Made by a program: the position numbers and the translations under genes
Source of the DNA: Arenibacterium halophilum
Lineage (GTDB): Bacteria; Pseudomonadota; Alphaproteobacteria; Rhodobacterales; Rhodobacteraceae
DNA length: 64,000 bases
Direction of reading: 5' to 3'
Assembly (NCBI RefSeq): GCF_005938225.1
Contig: NZ_VCPC01000002.1
Coordinates: 62,001-126,000 of the forward strand
The notes under the pieces: generated by a model
The model's input: the letters and a program-made list of their open reading frames with translations, nothing else
Database searches by the model: none
Told to the model about the DNA's origin: nothing
Part shown: positions 10,746 through 18,297 of the stretch, piece by piece
Layout: each line of letters starts with the position of its first letter
How positions within the stretch are numbered: position 1 is the first letter of the stretch

Positions 10746-10763
10746 TCTGCGGCTGACTAAAAC

Positions 10764-10798
10764 CAAAAGAGGCGGTGCCACCACGTTGCCGCCTTTTT
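10764..10798 (+). terminator. Rho-independent terminator after pntB
   Basis: Stem AGAGGCGG against CCGCCTTT with a 13-base loop, flanked by an A-run upstream and TTTTT downstream, 20-50 bases after the pntB stop. Confidence 0.8.
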
Positions 10799-10810
10799 CA
10801 ATTGCAGGCT

Positions 10811-10920
10811 AGGGGGCTCTGCCCCCGTCCCTGCGGGACTCCCCCGGAGTATTTTGGGAATAATGAACGCGCGCCGGACACCCTGCTTGTTTGGGGTTTA
10901 AATATCCCCGCTAGGGAGGC
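10811..10920 (-). repeat. Intergenic repeat element, copy B (inverted relative to copy A)
   Basis: Inverted homologue of 4363-4468, lying between convergent pntB and the DUF1489 gene and reading 5' to 3' directly after the DUF1489 stop. It shares GGGGATATTT, TTCATTATTCC, AAAATACTCCGGGGGAGTCC and GCAGGGACGGGGGCAG, and ends in a GGGGGCAGAGCCCCC hairpin. The region between the shared blocks has diverged. Confidence 0.8.
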
Positions 10921-10952
10921 ATCGCGCGGAGTGCGATTTGGCAGCGCTTGGA

Positions 10953-11387
10953 TCAAAGCACTCCGATTTCGGCCAGCGCCCGGTTCAGATCGTCCGGCAG
11001 GCTGTCTTCGCCCTGGCGGTGGTCCGGCAGGTCGGGCGGGGCGTCGGAGGCGGGCAGGTAGCGCCACCCTTGGAAAGGGCGTTTCGGGGCGGTCTGGGTG
11101 CGGATCAGGCTTGGGTCCAGCACGATGGCGCAGCGGCGGGTGCCGTCTTCGCCGGTCACCTCGTCTAGGCGAACGATGCGCTGGCGGCATTGCACCAATC
11201 CCTTGATGACCCAGTAGATCGAGCCGCCTTTCAGGATGTCGTCGGCGCGTTTGGGCCACATCCGCGTGACGTGCCGATTAAGGCCGTCTGCGTGGGCGGT
11301 GGCGCGGCGCATGGCCTGCCATTCGTCCAGTTGCTCGACACTGTCGGTGCCGACCGACAGCTTGATCAGATTGATGTAGTTATCCAC
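10953..11387 (-). CDS. DUF1489 family protein
   Basis: A 144-residue soluble protein starting VDNYINLIKLSVGTDSVEQL, which I recognise as the DUF1489 family common in Rhodobacterales. Its function is unknown. A GTG at 11387 with GGGGA upstream is the best start; the frame extends 18 codons further upstream to a TTG at 11441 but those residues are not family-like. Trp, Arg and Lys are abundant around WPKRADDILKGGSIYWVIKG. It is divergent from nrdJ. Confidence 0.7.
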   Translation of the reverse strand: MDNYINLIKLSVGTDSVEQLDEWQAMRRATAHADGLNRHVTRMWPKRADDILKGGSIYWVIKGLVQCRQRIVRLDEVTGEDGTRRCAIVLDPSLIRTQTAPKRPFQGWRYLPASDAPPDLPDHRQGEDSLPDDLNRALAEIGVL

Positions 11388-11519
11388 AGAGTCGTCCCCA
11401 ATCCACCCGGTATATTGTAGGGCGGCAGGCGGGAACTGCAAACCGTGGTGTGGAAGGCGGTTGCCGGGCAGGCGCGCAGGCTTTATCTAGGGTGCCTGTC
11501 GACAGATATGGATTGCGCC

Positions 11520-14015
11520 ATGACCCGTTTTTCCGCCCCGATTGCCGAACAGATCTGGGATATGAAATACCGCTTCAAGCAAGGCGATGGCACGCCCATC
11601 GACGCCACTGTGGAAGACAGCTGGCGGCGAATCGCGCGTGATCTGGCGCGGGTCGAGGCAGACCCCGATCTGTGGGAAGACAGGTTTTATGCCGCGCTTG
11701 AAGATTTCAAATATTTGCCCGCGGGCCGCATCACAGCCGGCGCGGGTACGGCGCGGCAGGTGACGCTGTTCAACTGTTTCGTCATGGGCACCGTGCCCGA
11801 CAGCATGGGCGGCATCTTCGACATGCTGAAAGAGGCCGCGCTGACCATGCAGCAGGGCGGCGGTATCGGCTATGATTTCAGCACCATCCGCCCCAAGGGC
11901 GCGGATGTGAAAGGCGTGGCGGCCGATGCCTCGGGGCCGCTGTCGTTCATGGACGTGTGGGATGCGATGTGCCGCACCATCATGTCGGCCGGGTCGCGCC
12001 GGGGGGCGATGATGGCGACGATGCGCTGCGATCACCCCGACATCGAGCAGTTCATCACCGCGAAATCCGACAGCGCGCGGTTGCGCATGTTCAACCTGTC
12101 GGTGCTGGTGACCGATGATTTCATGGCAGCGGTGAAGGCCGACGGGTCCTGGGATCTGACCTTTGACGGCAAGGTCTATCGCACTTTGCAGGCCCGCGAT
12201 CTGTGGAACCGCATCATGCGGGCGACCTATGATTATGCCGAGCCGGGGGTGATCTTCATCGACCGGATCAACGCGGCCAACAATCTGAATTACTGCGAGA
12301 CCATCGCCGCCACCAACCCTTGTGGCGAGCAGCCCCTGCCGCCCTATGGCGCCTGCCTGCTGGGGTCGATCAACCTCGCGCGGCTGGTTGCCGAACCGTT
12401 CGAGGAGGGCGCGCATCTGGACGGTGACGCGCTGGCCGAGTTGGTCGCCACCGCCGTGCGGATGATGGACAACGTGGTCGACGCCTCGAAATTCCCGCTG
12501 CCGCAGCAGGCGGCCGAGGCCGCGGCCAAGCGGCGGATCGGGCTGGGCGTGACCGGGCTGGCGGATGCTCTGTTGATGCTGGGCCTGCGCTATGGCAGCG
12601 ACGAGGCGGCGCGTCAGACCGAGGATTGGCTGCATGCGATCGCCCGCGCCGCCTATCTGGCCTCGGTGGACTTGGCGAAGGAAAAGGGCGCCTTTCCGCT
12701 GTTCGACGCCGAGGGGTACCTGGCGTCGGGCACCATGCGCGCGATGGACGACGACGTGCGCGAGGCCGTGCGCGAACATGGCATCCGCAACGCGCTTTTG
12801 ACCTCGATCGCTCCGACGGGGACGATTTCGCTCTACGCCGGGAATGTCAGCTCGGGGATCGAGCCGGTCTTTGCCTATGCCTATACCCGCAAGGTATTGC
12901 AGAAGGATGGATCGCGCACCGAGGAAGAGGTGGTCGATTACGCCGTGCAGATGTGGCGCGAGAAATTCGGCGAGGCCGAGCTGCCCGACTATTTCGTGAA
13001 CGCCCAGACGCTGGCGCCACTGGAGCATGTCAAGATGCAGGCGGCGGCGCAGAAATGGGTGGATTCGTCGATTTCCAAGACGATCAACTGCCCCGAGGAT
13101 ATTTCATTCGAGGCGTTCAAGGACGTCTACATGGAGGCCTGGGACACCGGGTGCAAGGGCTGCACGACCTACCGGCCGAACGACGTGACCGGGTCGGTGT
13201 TGAGTGTTGCCGAGGAGAAGAAGGCAGAAGAAGCGCCGGCAGCTTGGTTGGCAACTGCGCTGGAAAATTCGGGTAAGTCGCAAGCTGAACTCGCCAGAAA
13301 TCTCGAAGCGCGTATGGAGCGCAGTTTCGACCGCAGCATTGTCAACAAGATGGTGTTGGGAACCCGAACGATCAAAGCCGACGAAGCGGTTGCGATTGCC
13401 GAGATCCTTGGAGTTACGCCATTTTCGGCAGCAGCTCCCGAAGTCATCACCACCTCCGACTCCGAGCCGCAGGTGCCCCATGGCGACGTGATCTACATGT
13501 CCGATCCGCTCGACCGGCCGCAGGCGCTGGAAGGGAACACGTACAAACTCAAGTGGCCCGACAGCGAGCACGCCATTTACCTGACGATCAACGACATCGT
13601 CATCGGTGGCCGTCGCCGCCCGTTCGAGGTGTTCATCAACTCGAAAAACATGGAGCACTTCGCCTGGACGGTGGCGTTGACCCGCATGATCAGCGCGGTG
13701 TTCCGGCGCGGCGGCGACGTGTCCTTCGTGGTGGAAGAGCTGAAAGCCGTCTTCGACCCGCGCGGCGGGGCCTGGGTGCAGGGCAAGTACATCCCCTCGA
13801 TCCTCGCCGCCATCGGTGGCGTGATCGAGCGCCACATGATCGCCATCGGCTTCTTGGAAGGCGAGGGCAAGGGCCTGAAATCCGACCCCACCGCCAAGGT
13901 CGTCGGCCTCGACGCCCCCCGCGGCAAGGCCTGCCCCAGTTGCGGCCAGTATTCGATGATGATGGTCGAAGGCTGCATGACCTGTTCCAGCTGCGGGCAT
14001 TCGAAGTGCGGATAG
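11520..14015 (+). CDS. nrdJ: Adenosylcobalamin-dependent (class II) ribonucleotide reductase with an inserted HTH-like segment
   Basis: Reduces ribonucleotides to deoxyribonucleotides using coenzyme B12, independently of oxygen; 831 residues. Class II hallmarks are FNCFVMGTV (first active-site Cys), NPCGEQPLPPYG (radical-loop Cys and Glu), and a C-terminal Cys-rich tail CPSC..CMTCSSCGHSKCG. Residues ~576-636 (13245-13427) look like an XRE-type helix-turn-helix: SQAELARNLEARMERSFDRS then NKMVLGTRTIKADEAVAIAE. This lies in the linker before the C-terminal domain and has visibly lower GC than its flanks. Start 11520 (MTRFSAPIAEQIW) is the family-like one; 11508 is an in-frame alternative. No strong ribosome site is seen. 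Confidence 0.93.
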   Translation: MTRFSAPIAEQIWDMKYRFKQGDGTPIDATVEDSWRRIARDLARVEADPDLWEDRFYAALEDFKYLPAGRITAGAGTARQVTLFNCFVMGTVPDSMGGIFDMLKEAALTMQQGGGIGYDFSTIRPKGADVKGVAADASGPLSFMDVWDAMCRTIMSAGSRRGAMMATMRCDHPDIEQFITAKSDSARLRMFNLSVLVTDDFMAAVKADGSWDLTFDGKVYRTLQARDLWNRIMRATYDYAEPGVIFIDRINAANNLNYCETIAATNPCGEQPLPPYGACLLGSINLARLVAEPFEEGAHLDGDALAELVATAVRMMDNVVDASKFPLPQQAAEAAAKRRIGLGVTGLADALLMLGLRYGSDEAARQTEDWLHAIARAAYLASVDLAKEKGAFPLFDAEGYLASGTMRAMDDDVREAVREHGIRNALLTSIAPTGTISLYAGNVSSGIEPVFAYAYTRKVLQKDGSRTEEEVVDYAVQMWREKFGEAELPDYFVNAQTLAPLEHVKMQAAAQKWVDSSISKTINCPEDISFEAFKDVYMEAWDTGCKGCTTYRPNDVTGSVLSVAEEKKAEEAPAAWLATALENSGKSQAELARNLEARMERSFDRSIVNKMVLGTRTIKADEAVAIAEILGVTPFSAAAPEVITTSDSEPQVPHGDVIYMSDPLDRPQALEGNTYKLKWPDSEHAIYLTINDIVIGGRRRPFEVFINSKNMEHFAWTVALTRMISAVFRRGGDVSFVVEELKAVFDPRGGAWVQGKYIPSILAAIGGVIERHMIAIGFLEGEGKGLKSDPTAKVVGLDAPRGKACPSCGQYSMMMVEGCMTCSSCGHSKCG

Positions 14016-14052
14016 GGGCTGCGTGGGTTGAAGTTGTATGACCCACTACCGA

Positions 14053-14259
14053 TTAGTGGCCACCGGCGGGTTCTAAAAGCCCATTCTGCAAGAGAATATG
14101 GTCAATCGGGCGTAAGCGCCCGATTTTCCGTTTTTCGGCTTTCTCTCGCGTGACCGAGGGTTCGATTCTGTCCTGAGGAATATAGGTGGCCGAAACGGTT
14201 TCGGAATTTTTCTTGGGCTTCGCCGTGGCCGGTAACGTCTTTGGCTTGGTGGCGTAGCT
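14053..14259 (-). other. Possible 3' remnant of a minus-strand gene cut by the IS21 relic
   Basis: Reading from the IS boundary leftward, one minus-strand frame is open for about 68 codons to a TAA at 14053-14055 and has a protein-like, Lys/Arg/Pro-rich composition (for example IPQDRIEPSVTREKAEKRK). I recognise no family. The frame coincides with the terminator hairpin at 14104-14125, which argues against it being coding. Weak. Confidence 0.2.
14104..14129 (+). terminator. Terminator hairpin downstream of nrdJ
   Basis: Perfect stem AATCGGGCG / CGCCCGATT with TAAG loop (14104-14125) followed by TT. It is 89 bases after the nrdJ stop. Confidence 0.6.
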
Positions 14260-14646
14260 TGTTGATTTCCACCCAGAACTGACCCTGGAAAGCGCGTAAT
14301 TTCCATTGAGAATTGACCCATGTAACCCTTCCCGCGACGCAGCTTGCAGCGGGGGATTTCGGAGTGATCCACATGGGGCTTTTGAACGTCATCCTCCGCA
14401 TGGCCTTGCTGGAAAAGCTGCCGATCCGAGAGATCGCACGCCGAACCGGCCTGTCGCGGAACACCATCAAGAAATATCTGAGAGCAGGCACGTTCAAGCC
14501 GACGTTCAACGTTCCGGCTCGGTCGAGCAAGCTTGATCCCTAAGCTGAAAAAGCTTGCTGCGTGGCTGAAGACGGAGTCTGAAAAGTCACGCAAGCAGCG
14601 CCGAGGAGACGCTGGCACGACGAAGCAGGCTCGACGAACCTGTTGA
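14260..14646 (+). mobile_element. IS21-family insertion sequence relic (left end and 5' part of istA)
   Basis: The left end begins TGTTGATTTCC at 14260 and carries two imperfect direct repeats typical of IS21-type termini (TTTCCACCCAGAACTGACCC near 14265 and TTTCCATTGAGAATTGACCC near 14299). These are followed by the start of an IstA reading frame. The rest of istA, istB and the right end are missing; the relic ends about 100 bases before the metal ATPase gene. Confidence 0.75.
14373..14646 (+). pseudogene. istA: Truncated and frameshifted IstA transposase
   Basis: The ATG at 14373 opens MGLLNVILRMALLEKLPIRE, then the HTH IARRTGLSRNTIKKYL typical of IstA N-termini, and stops at 14541-14543 after SSKLDP. 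The homologous continuation resumes in the next frame from 14542 (KLKKLAAWLKTESEKSRKQR), then loses similarity and ends at 14646. So there is one frameshift plus a truncation; no functional transposase is possible. Confidence 0.75.
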
Positions 14647-14745
14647 TCTTACGCAATGATGATGCGAGCGAACGAGGCGTGGGGGCGGGTGGCTATGCTC
14701 CGCGGAACCAGCGGCAATCGCCTCAGCCAAGAGGAGATCATCCGC

Positions 14746-16596
14746 ATGGAAACGACCGGCGCCGACAGGGTGAAGACCGCTCTCCTGCTTATCGCTCTGG
14801 CTGGCCTGGTCATCGGACTTGCGATCTACTTTGCGGGAGAACACGGCGTCGCCAACCTGGTCTGGATCGCCGGTGTCATTCCTGCGCTGGCCGCTCTGGT
14901 GATAGAGATTTTGCGCAGCCTGCGCTCGGGTGAAGTGGGTCTTGATATCGTCGCCGCGCTGTCAATGTCAGCGGCCCTTGTCTTCGGTGAGACCCTCGCG
15001 GCGGCTGTGGTCGCCGTGATGTATTCCGGCGGCACCTTCCTTGAGGCGTTTGCCGAGGGCCGTGCCCGCCGTGAGATGCGCGATTTGCTGTCCCGCGTGC
15101 CCCGGACCACCACCCGGCATCGCGACGGCGGGCTCGAGGAGGTCACGCTTGCCGAGATCACACCCGGCGACCGTCTTTTGATCCGGCAGGGTGACGTGGT
15201 GCCGGTCGATGGCACCGTGGCCTCGGAAACAGCGTTCGTTGACACCTCTGCGCTAACGGGAGAGTCGTTGCCGGTGCGCCTTGCGCAGGGCGCCGAAGCC
15301 ATGAGCGGCTGCACCAACGCAGGCGAGGCATTTGACCTGACAGCGACGCGGGAGGCCAAGGATAGCACCTATGCCGGAATTGTCCGGCTGGTCGAGAAGG
15401 CGCAGGCCTCGAAGGCGCCGATGTCGCGGCTGGCCGACCGCTGGTCGCTCGGGTTTCTGGCGGTTACGGTCAGCATCGCCTTCGCTGCGTGGTGGCTGAC
15501 CGGAGACCCGATCCGGGCCGTTGCCGTGCTTGTCGTCGCCACGCCCTGTCCGTTGATCCTCGCCGTGCCTGTGGCGCTGGTGGCCGGCTTGTCGCGGGCG
15601 GCGCGTTTCGGTGTGCTGATCAAGGGCGCGGGACCGCTCGAGGCGATGGCGCGGATCCACACGTTGATCCTCGACAAGACCGGAACGCTGACCGACGGGC
15701 GGCCGCAGATTGTTTCGATCGACAGCCACGACGGCATGGCGGAAGGCGACATTCTGCGCTTTGCTGCGGCGCTTGATCAGGCGTCCAAACACCCGGTCGC
15801 GCAGGCCGTCGTTGCCGCAGCACAGCAGCGGGGCTTTGCGCTGCCGGTTCCGTCGGAGGTGGCGGAATTTCCGGGCGAAGGCGTCGAGGGGTATGTCGAA
15901 GGTCGGAAAGTCATCGTCGGCGGCGATGATTTCGTGGCGTCCCGCGTCGGACATCAACCCGGCAATGACTCCGTCGTTGCCTCCGGATCGGTCCACGTCG
16001 CCGTCGCTGTTGACGGTAAACTGGCGGGGCGCCTTGTGATGGCCGACCCGCTGCGCAAGGGCGCTGGCGCCATGCTCGACGGTTTGCGCCGCGAAGGGAT
16101 CGCGCGCATCCTGCTTGCAACCGGCGACAGGGCAGATGTGGCCGAGCGGGTGACAGAGGGGTTGCGGCTGGACGGGGTGAGCGCCGGGTTGACGCCCGAT
16201 CAGAAAGTTCTTCTGGTCCTGACCGAACGTAAGCACGGGCCGGTGATGATGGTGGGCGATGGCGTCAACGACGCGCCTGCGCTCGCGGCGGCCGATGTTG
16301 GCGTGGCCATGGGCGCGCGGGGCGCGGCCGCCTCGGCCGAGGCGGCAGAGGTTGTGCTGCTGGTGGATCAGCTGGACCGCCTCGGGACGGGTATCGAAAT
16401 CGCCAACGGCGCGCGGCGTATCGCTGTCGAAAGCGTCGTGGCGGGGATTGGTCTGTCGGTCTTGGGCATGATCGCCGCCGGTTTCGGTTATCTTAGTCCG
16501 GTGCAGGGCGCACTCTTGCAAGAGGTCATCGACATCGCCGTGATCCTGAATGCGCTCCGCGCCCTGCGCATCTCGCCGCGAAGGCCAGTCGCTTAA
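14746..16596 (+). CDS. P1B-type heavy-metal translocating ATPase with a TPC metal motif
   Basis: Inner-membrane metal exporter of 616 residues. Visible are the actuator motif TGES (TSALTGESLPV), the phosphorylation site DKTGTLTDG, the HP motif in ASKHPVAQAV and the hinge VGDGVNDAPAL. The membrane metal motif is TPCPLILAVP, that is TPC instead of the CPC of Cu or Zn pumps. There is no N-terminal heavy-metal-associated CxxC domain and no C-terminal hemerythrin-like extension, so the metal is undetermined (TPC-type pumps have been linked to Ni/Fe). The ATG at 14746 follows GAGGAG. It lies alone between an IS21 relic and the tRNA-Thr island. Confidence 0.9.
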   Translation: METTGADRVKTALLLIALAGLVIGLAIYFAGEHGVANLVWIAGVIPALAALVIEILRSLRSGEVGLDIVAALSMSAALVFGETLAAAVVAVMYSGGTFLEAFAEGRARREMRDLLSRVPRTTTRHRDGGLEEVTLAEITPGDRLLIRQGDVVPVDGTVASETAFVDTSALTGESLPVRLAQGAEAMSGCTNAGEAFDLTATREAKDSTYAGIVRLVEKAQASKAPMSRLADRWSLGFLAVTVSIAFAAWWLTGDPIRAVAVLVVATPCPLILAVPVALVAGLSRAARFGVLIKGAGPLEAMARIHTLILDKTGTLTDGRPQIVSIDSHDGMAEGDILRFAAALDQASKHPVAQAVVAAAQQRGFALPVPSEVAEFPGEGVEGYVEGRKVIVGGDDFVASRVGHQPGNDSVVASGSVHVAVAVDGKLAGRLVMADPLRKGAGAMLDGLRREGIARILLATGDRADVAERVTEGLRLDGVSAGLTPDQKVLLVLTERKHGPVMMVGDGVNDAPALAAADVGVAMGARGAAASAEAAEVVLLVDQLDRLGTGIEIANGARRIAVESVVAGIGLSVLGMIAAGFGYLSPVQGALLQEVIDIAVILNALRALRISPRRPVA

Positions 16597-16881
16597 CGGC
16601 CGTAACGGCCCACCCGGTCCGGGCCCGCGAATTCTGGCCGCAATCATCATTGTGGGCGCTATCGTTGCATTGTTTATCGATCTAATGGCGTCCGAAAGTT
16701 CGACCAAACTGTTCGGGGCACATCCAAAGATTATCACTCTCGCGATTCTCGCCGGCAGGGCACCCTCGGCATCCAACCGGTTTGCGCAACAGACGGCGGC
16801 TGGCCCCTCATGAAGACAGTAAGATTCTCGCTATGTTCCAAGTGAAATCGCTTGAAGGGGGCGCACACTGCGTTTAAACGC
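16597..16881. other. Intergenic stretch downstream of the metal ATPase
   Basis: About 285 bases without a convincing gene. A short plus-strand frame reads through a hydrophobic run (LAAIIIVGAIVALFIDLM), but it has no start with a ribosome site. Probably decayed sequence between two accessory insertions. Confidence 0.4.
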
Positions 16882-17017
16882 ACGGTCGGTGCGACCTAAC
16901 CGCCCGGCTGGTAGGGCTTGTCCTTCGCAAATAGCGGCACCCCGCTGGAAGGAAAGGCAAAGCCAGTCGCTTTCAGGCAGCACCATTTGTTTGGTTGGCC
17001 GTGGCTCATGCCACGGT
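16882..17017 (+). repeat. Tandem unit 1: decayed tRNA-half plus arm, 136-base period
   Basis: Aligns without gaps at an offset of exactly 136 bases to unit 2. It matches GCTGGTAG-GC--GTC-TTCG-AA-TAGCGG--CCCCGCTGGAA and CCAGTC-CTT. The block corresponds to the D-arm/anticodon part of the tRNA followed by non-tRNA sequence. Changes are partly compensatory: the flank pair around the AGCGG/CCGCT stem is TCCTTC/GAAGGA here and TCATTC/GAATGA in unit 2. Interpreted as an older integration scar. Confidence 0.6.
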
Positions 17018-17153
17018 GAGAGAAGAATGCCGCTGTAGCTCAGCTGGTAGAGCACGTCATTCGTAAGTAGCGGGTCCCCGCTGGAATGACATGTAAAACC
17101 AGTCACTTATAAGCGGCAGAGTGTAACTAGTAGGGCCATAGTAGGGCCTCGAC
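17018..17153 (+). repeat. Tandem unit 2: 5' half of tRNA-Thr plus presumed integrase arm region (attL)
   Basis: 17018-17066 is identical over 49 bases to 17154-17202: 11 bases of 5' flank plus tRNA positions 1-38. It departs right after ATTCGTAA in the anticodon loop. The remaining 87 bases hold AGCGGGTCCCCGCT and two direct TAGTAGGGC copies 11 bases apart (17128-17136, 17139-17147). This looks like one half-site of an integrated element. Confidence 0.75.
17029..17066 (+). pseudogene. tRNA-Thr 5' fragment
   Basis: Positions 1-38 of tRNA-Thr (acceptor 5' strand, D arm, anticodon stem 5' strand and loop) with no matching 3' half behind it. It cannot form a tRNA. Its 3' complement is found 13 kb away at 30200-30245. 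Confidence 0.8.
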
Positions 17154-17164
17154 GAGAGAAGAAT

Positions 17165-17240
17165 GCCGCTGTAGCTCAGCTGGTAGAGCACGTCATTCGT
17201 AATGATGGGGTCGGGGGTTCGAGTCCCTTCAGCGGCACCA
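17165..17240 (+). tRNA. tRNA-Thr(CGT)
   Basis: Complete 76-base cloverleaf. Acceptor GCCGCTG/CAGCGGC, D stem GCTC/GAGC, anticodon stem CGTCA/TGATG with loop TTCGTAA (anticodon CGT, reading ACG), and T arm GGGGG-TTCGAGT-CCCTT. A73 and CCA are encoded. Its 5' part duplicates 17029-17066 and its 3' part duplicates 30200-30245. Confidence 0.95.
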
Positions 17241-17247
17241 TTCTTCT
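17195..17247 (+). repeat. Left copy of 53-base direct repeat (tRNA 3' half + 7 bases)
   Basis: Identical to 30200-30252: tRNA positions 31-76 and TTCTTCT. In the classical tRNA-integration model this would be attL; in the alternative model it is part of an element-borne tRNA copy. Confidence 0.85.
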
Positions 17248-17260
17248 CAATTTAATAGTT

Positions 17261-17464
17261 CTATTCCAATAGCTTATATGGCTTCACGCCTAGTGCGCTC
17301 GCGAGCTTCGCGACAATAAGCACGGTAGGATTTCGTACACCACGCTCGACGCCACTGACATATGTGCGGTGAAGATCAGCCTCGAACGCAAGCTGCTCCT
17401 GAGAAAGGCCCTTCGCCTCCCGGTACTGCTTCACATTTCGACCCACGACCGCCTTTATATCCAT
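17261..17464 (-). CDS. XRE-family regulator, C-protein-like
   Basis: A 67-residue protein that is almost entirely one Cro/CI helix-turn-helix: GRNVKQYREAKGLSQEQLAF, then LHRTYVSGVERGVRNPTVLI and KLASALGV. Size and layout match controller (C) proteins of restriction-modification systems. Upstream lie GACTATGAGTC (17502-17512) and a near copy (17559-17569), which fit the GACT-N3-AGTC C-box pattern, so autoregulation is likely. No type II restriction enzyme is nearby; the restriction genes of this island are type I, 5-12 kb away. Confidence 0.8.
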   Translation of the reverse strand: MDIKAVVGRNVKQYREAKGLSQEQLAFEADLHRTYVSGVERGVRNPTVLIVAKLASALGVKPYKLLE

Positions 17465-17501
17465 GCCGGTATAGCGAGGATATGCAGCCTATTGATCTAC
17501 A

Positions 17502-17569
17502 GACTATGAGTCTCATTTTTGATCACTACTCCTTGTCACATCGATATTCCGAGAAGTAGACTATGAGTA
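17502..17569. promoter_or_regulatory. Pair of C-box-like operators
   Basis: GACTATGAGTC at 17502-17512 is a perfect GACT-N3-AGTC inverted repeat. AGACTATGAGTAA at 17558-17570 repeats it with one mismatch. They lie 38 and 95 bases upstream of the C-protein-like start, and 79 or more bases before the divergent gene at 17648. Confidence 0.6.
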
Positions 17570-17647
17570 ACAACTTATGCGCGTGAGAGAAGTTATGGAA
17601 GCTGGATGAAGTCTCGCGCAGCAAGCAAGAAGAGCGGGAGAACCTAG

Positions 17648-17917
17648 ATGAAATGCCCAAAGTGCAAAGGAACAAACCTATCCGCCCAGAAGCGTGGATT
17701 TGGAATAGGAAAGGCGCTGGTGGGCGCGGCGGCAACAGGAGGGGTCGGGCTGGCCGCAGGGTTTATCGGAAGCAACAAGATCAAGGTCCACTGCTTGAAG
17801 TGCGGCCATAAGTGGGACCCCACGACACAAGCCAAAGCCGAAGAGGCTGAACGTAAGAGAATTAAGCGCGAACGATCAGACGCCCGCTGGGCTGAACGGA
17901 AGGCACAGCGGAAGTGA
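17648..17917 (+). CDS. Small zinc-ribbon protein with glycine-rich hydrophobic middle
   Basis: 89 residues. CPKC at 3-6 and CLKC at 49-52 form a probable four-Cys zinc site. Between them is a Gly/Ala-rich hydrophobic run (about residues 18-41) that could be a membrane segment or loop. The C-terminus is a charged Lys/Arg/Glu helix. GGGAGAA lies upstream of the ATG. I do not know its function. It is divergent from the C-protein-like gene and could share its regulation. Confidence 0.6.
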   Translation: MKCPKCKGTNLSAQKRGFGIGKALVGAAATGGVGLAAGFIGSNKIKVHCLKCGHKWDPTTQAKAEEAERKRIKRERSDARWAERKAQRK

Positions 17918-18204
17918 CGCATCATCCCTAAGTATAGCGCCTCCTTCATAGTCGCGCCTAGCTTACGCGGATTATGGGAAGTTCAGGCTGAGCGCCTTAG
18001 GTGGCTACCCCTGCAGAAGTTACCAGTAGGCCGCAGGATAAGCCCGCGCGAGGCCACTAAGGCGCCCATAGAAGCCCATAGAGCGCTACAACACCGCCTC
18101 CCTGCCCATTTGTCAGTACGGGCCTCCACGCCCGACGAGGGTGACTTACCACGGGATTTTTCCTCCACCATGGTTGGGAGTCCGGCCCAAGTTGAGGGCG
18201 GACG

Positions 18205-18297
18205 ATGAAGCGAACGAGATTTGCAGACGAACAGGTCATCACCATCTTGGCCGAGCATAAGGCAGGGGCGCACCGTACTGCATTTGGGGCTAGCTGA
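18205..18297 (+). pseudogene. IS3-family OrfA N-terminal fragment
   Basis: ATG at 18205 with GAGGG upstream opens MKRTRFADEQVITILAEHKAG, which closely resembles the N-terminus of IS3-family OrfA (pattern MKRxRFxEEQIIxxLKEHExG). It then loses similarity and stops after 30 residues. The rest of the element is absent. Confidence 0.65.

Noticed and set aside
11487-13028. Minus-strand 513-codon frame opposite nrdJ
   Set aside because: Shadow of nrdJ; composition not protein-like.
17029-17153. Unit 2 as an unusual functional tRNA with an expanded anticodon arm
   Set aside because: A 6-base acceptor pairing can be drawn, but there is no T arm and the 3' end is not CCA; an integration scar explains it better.
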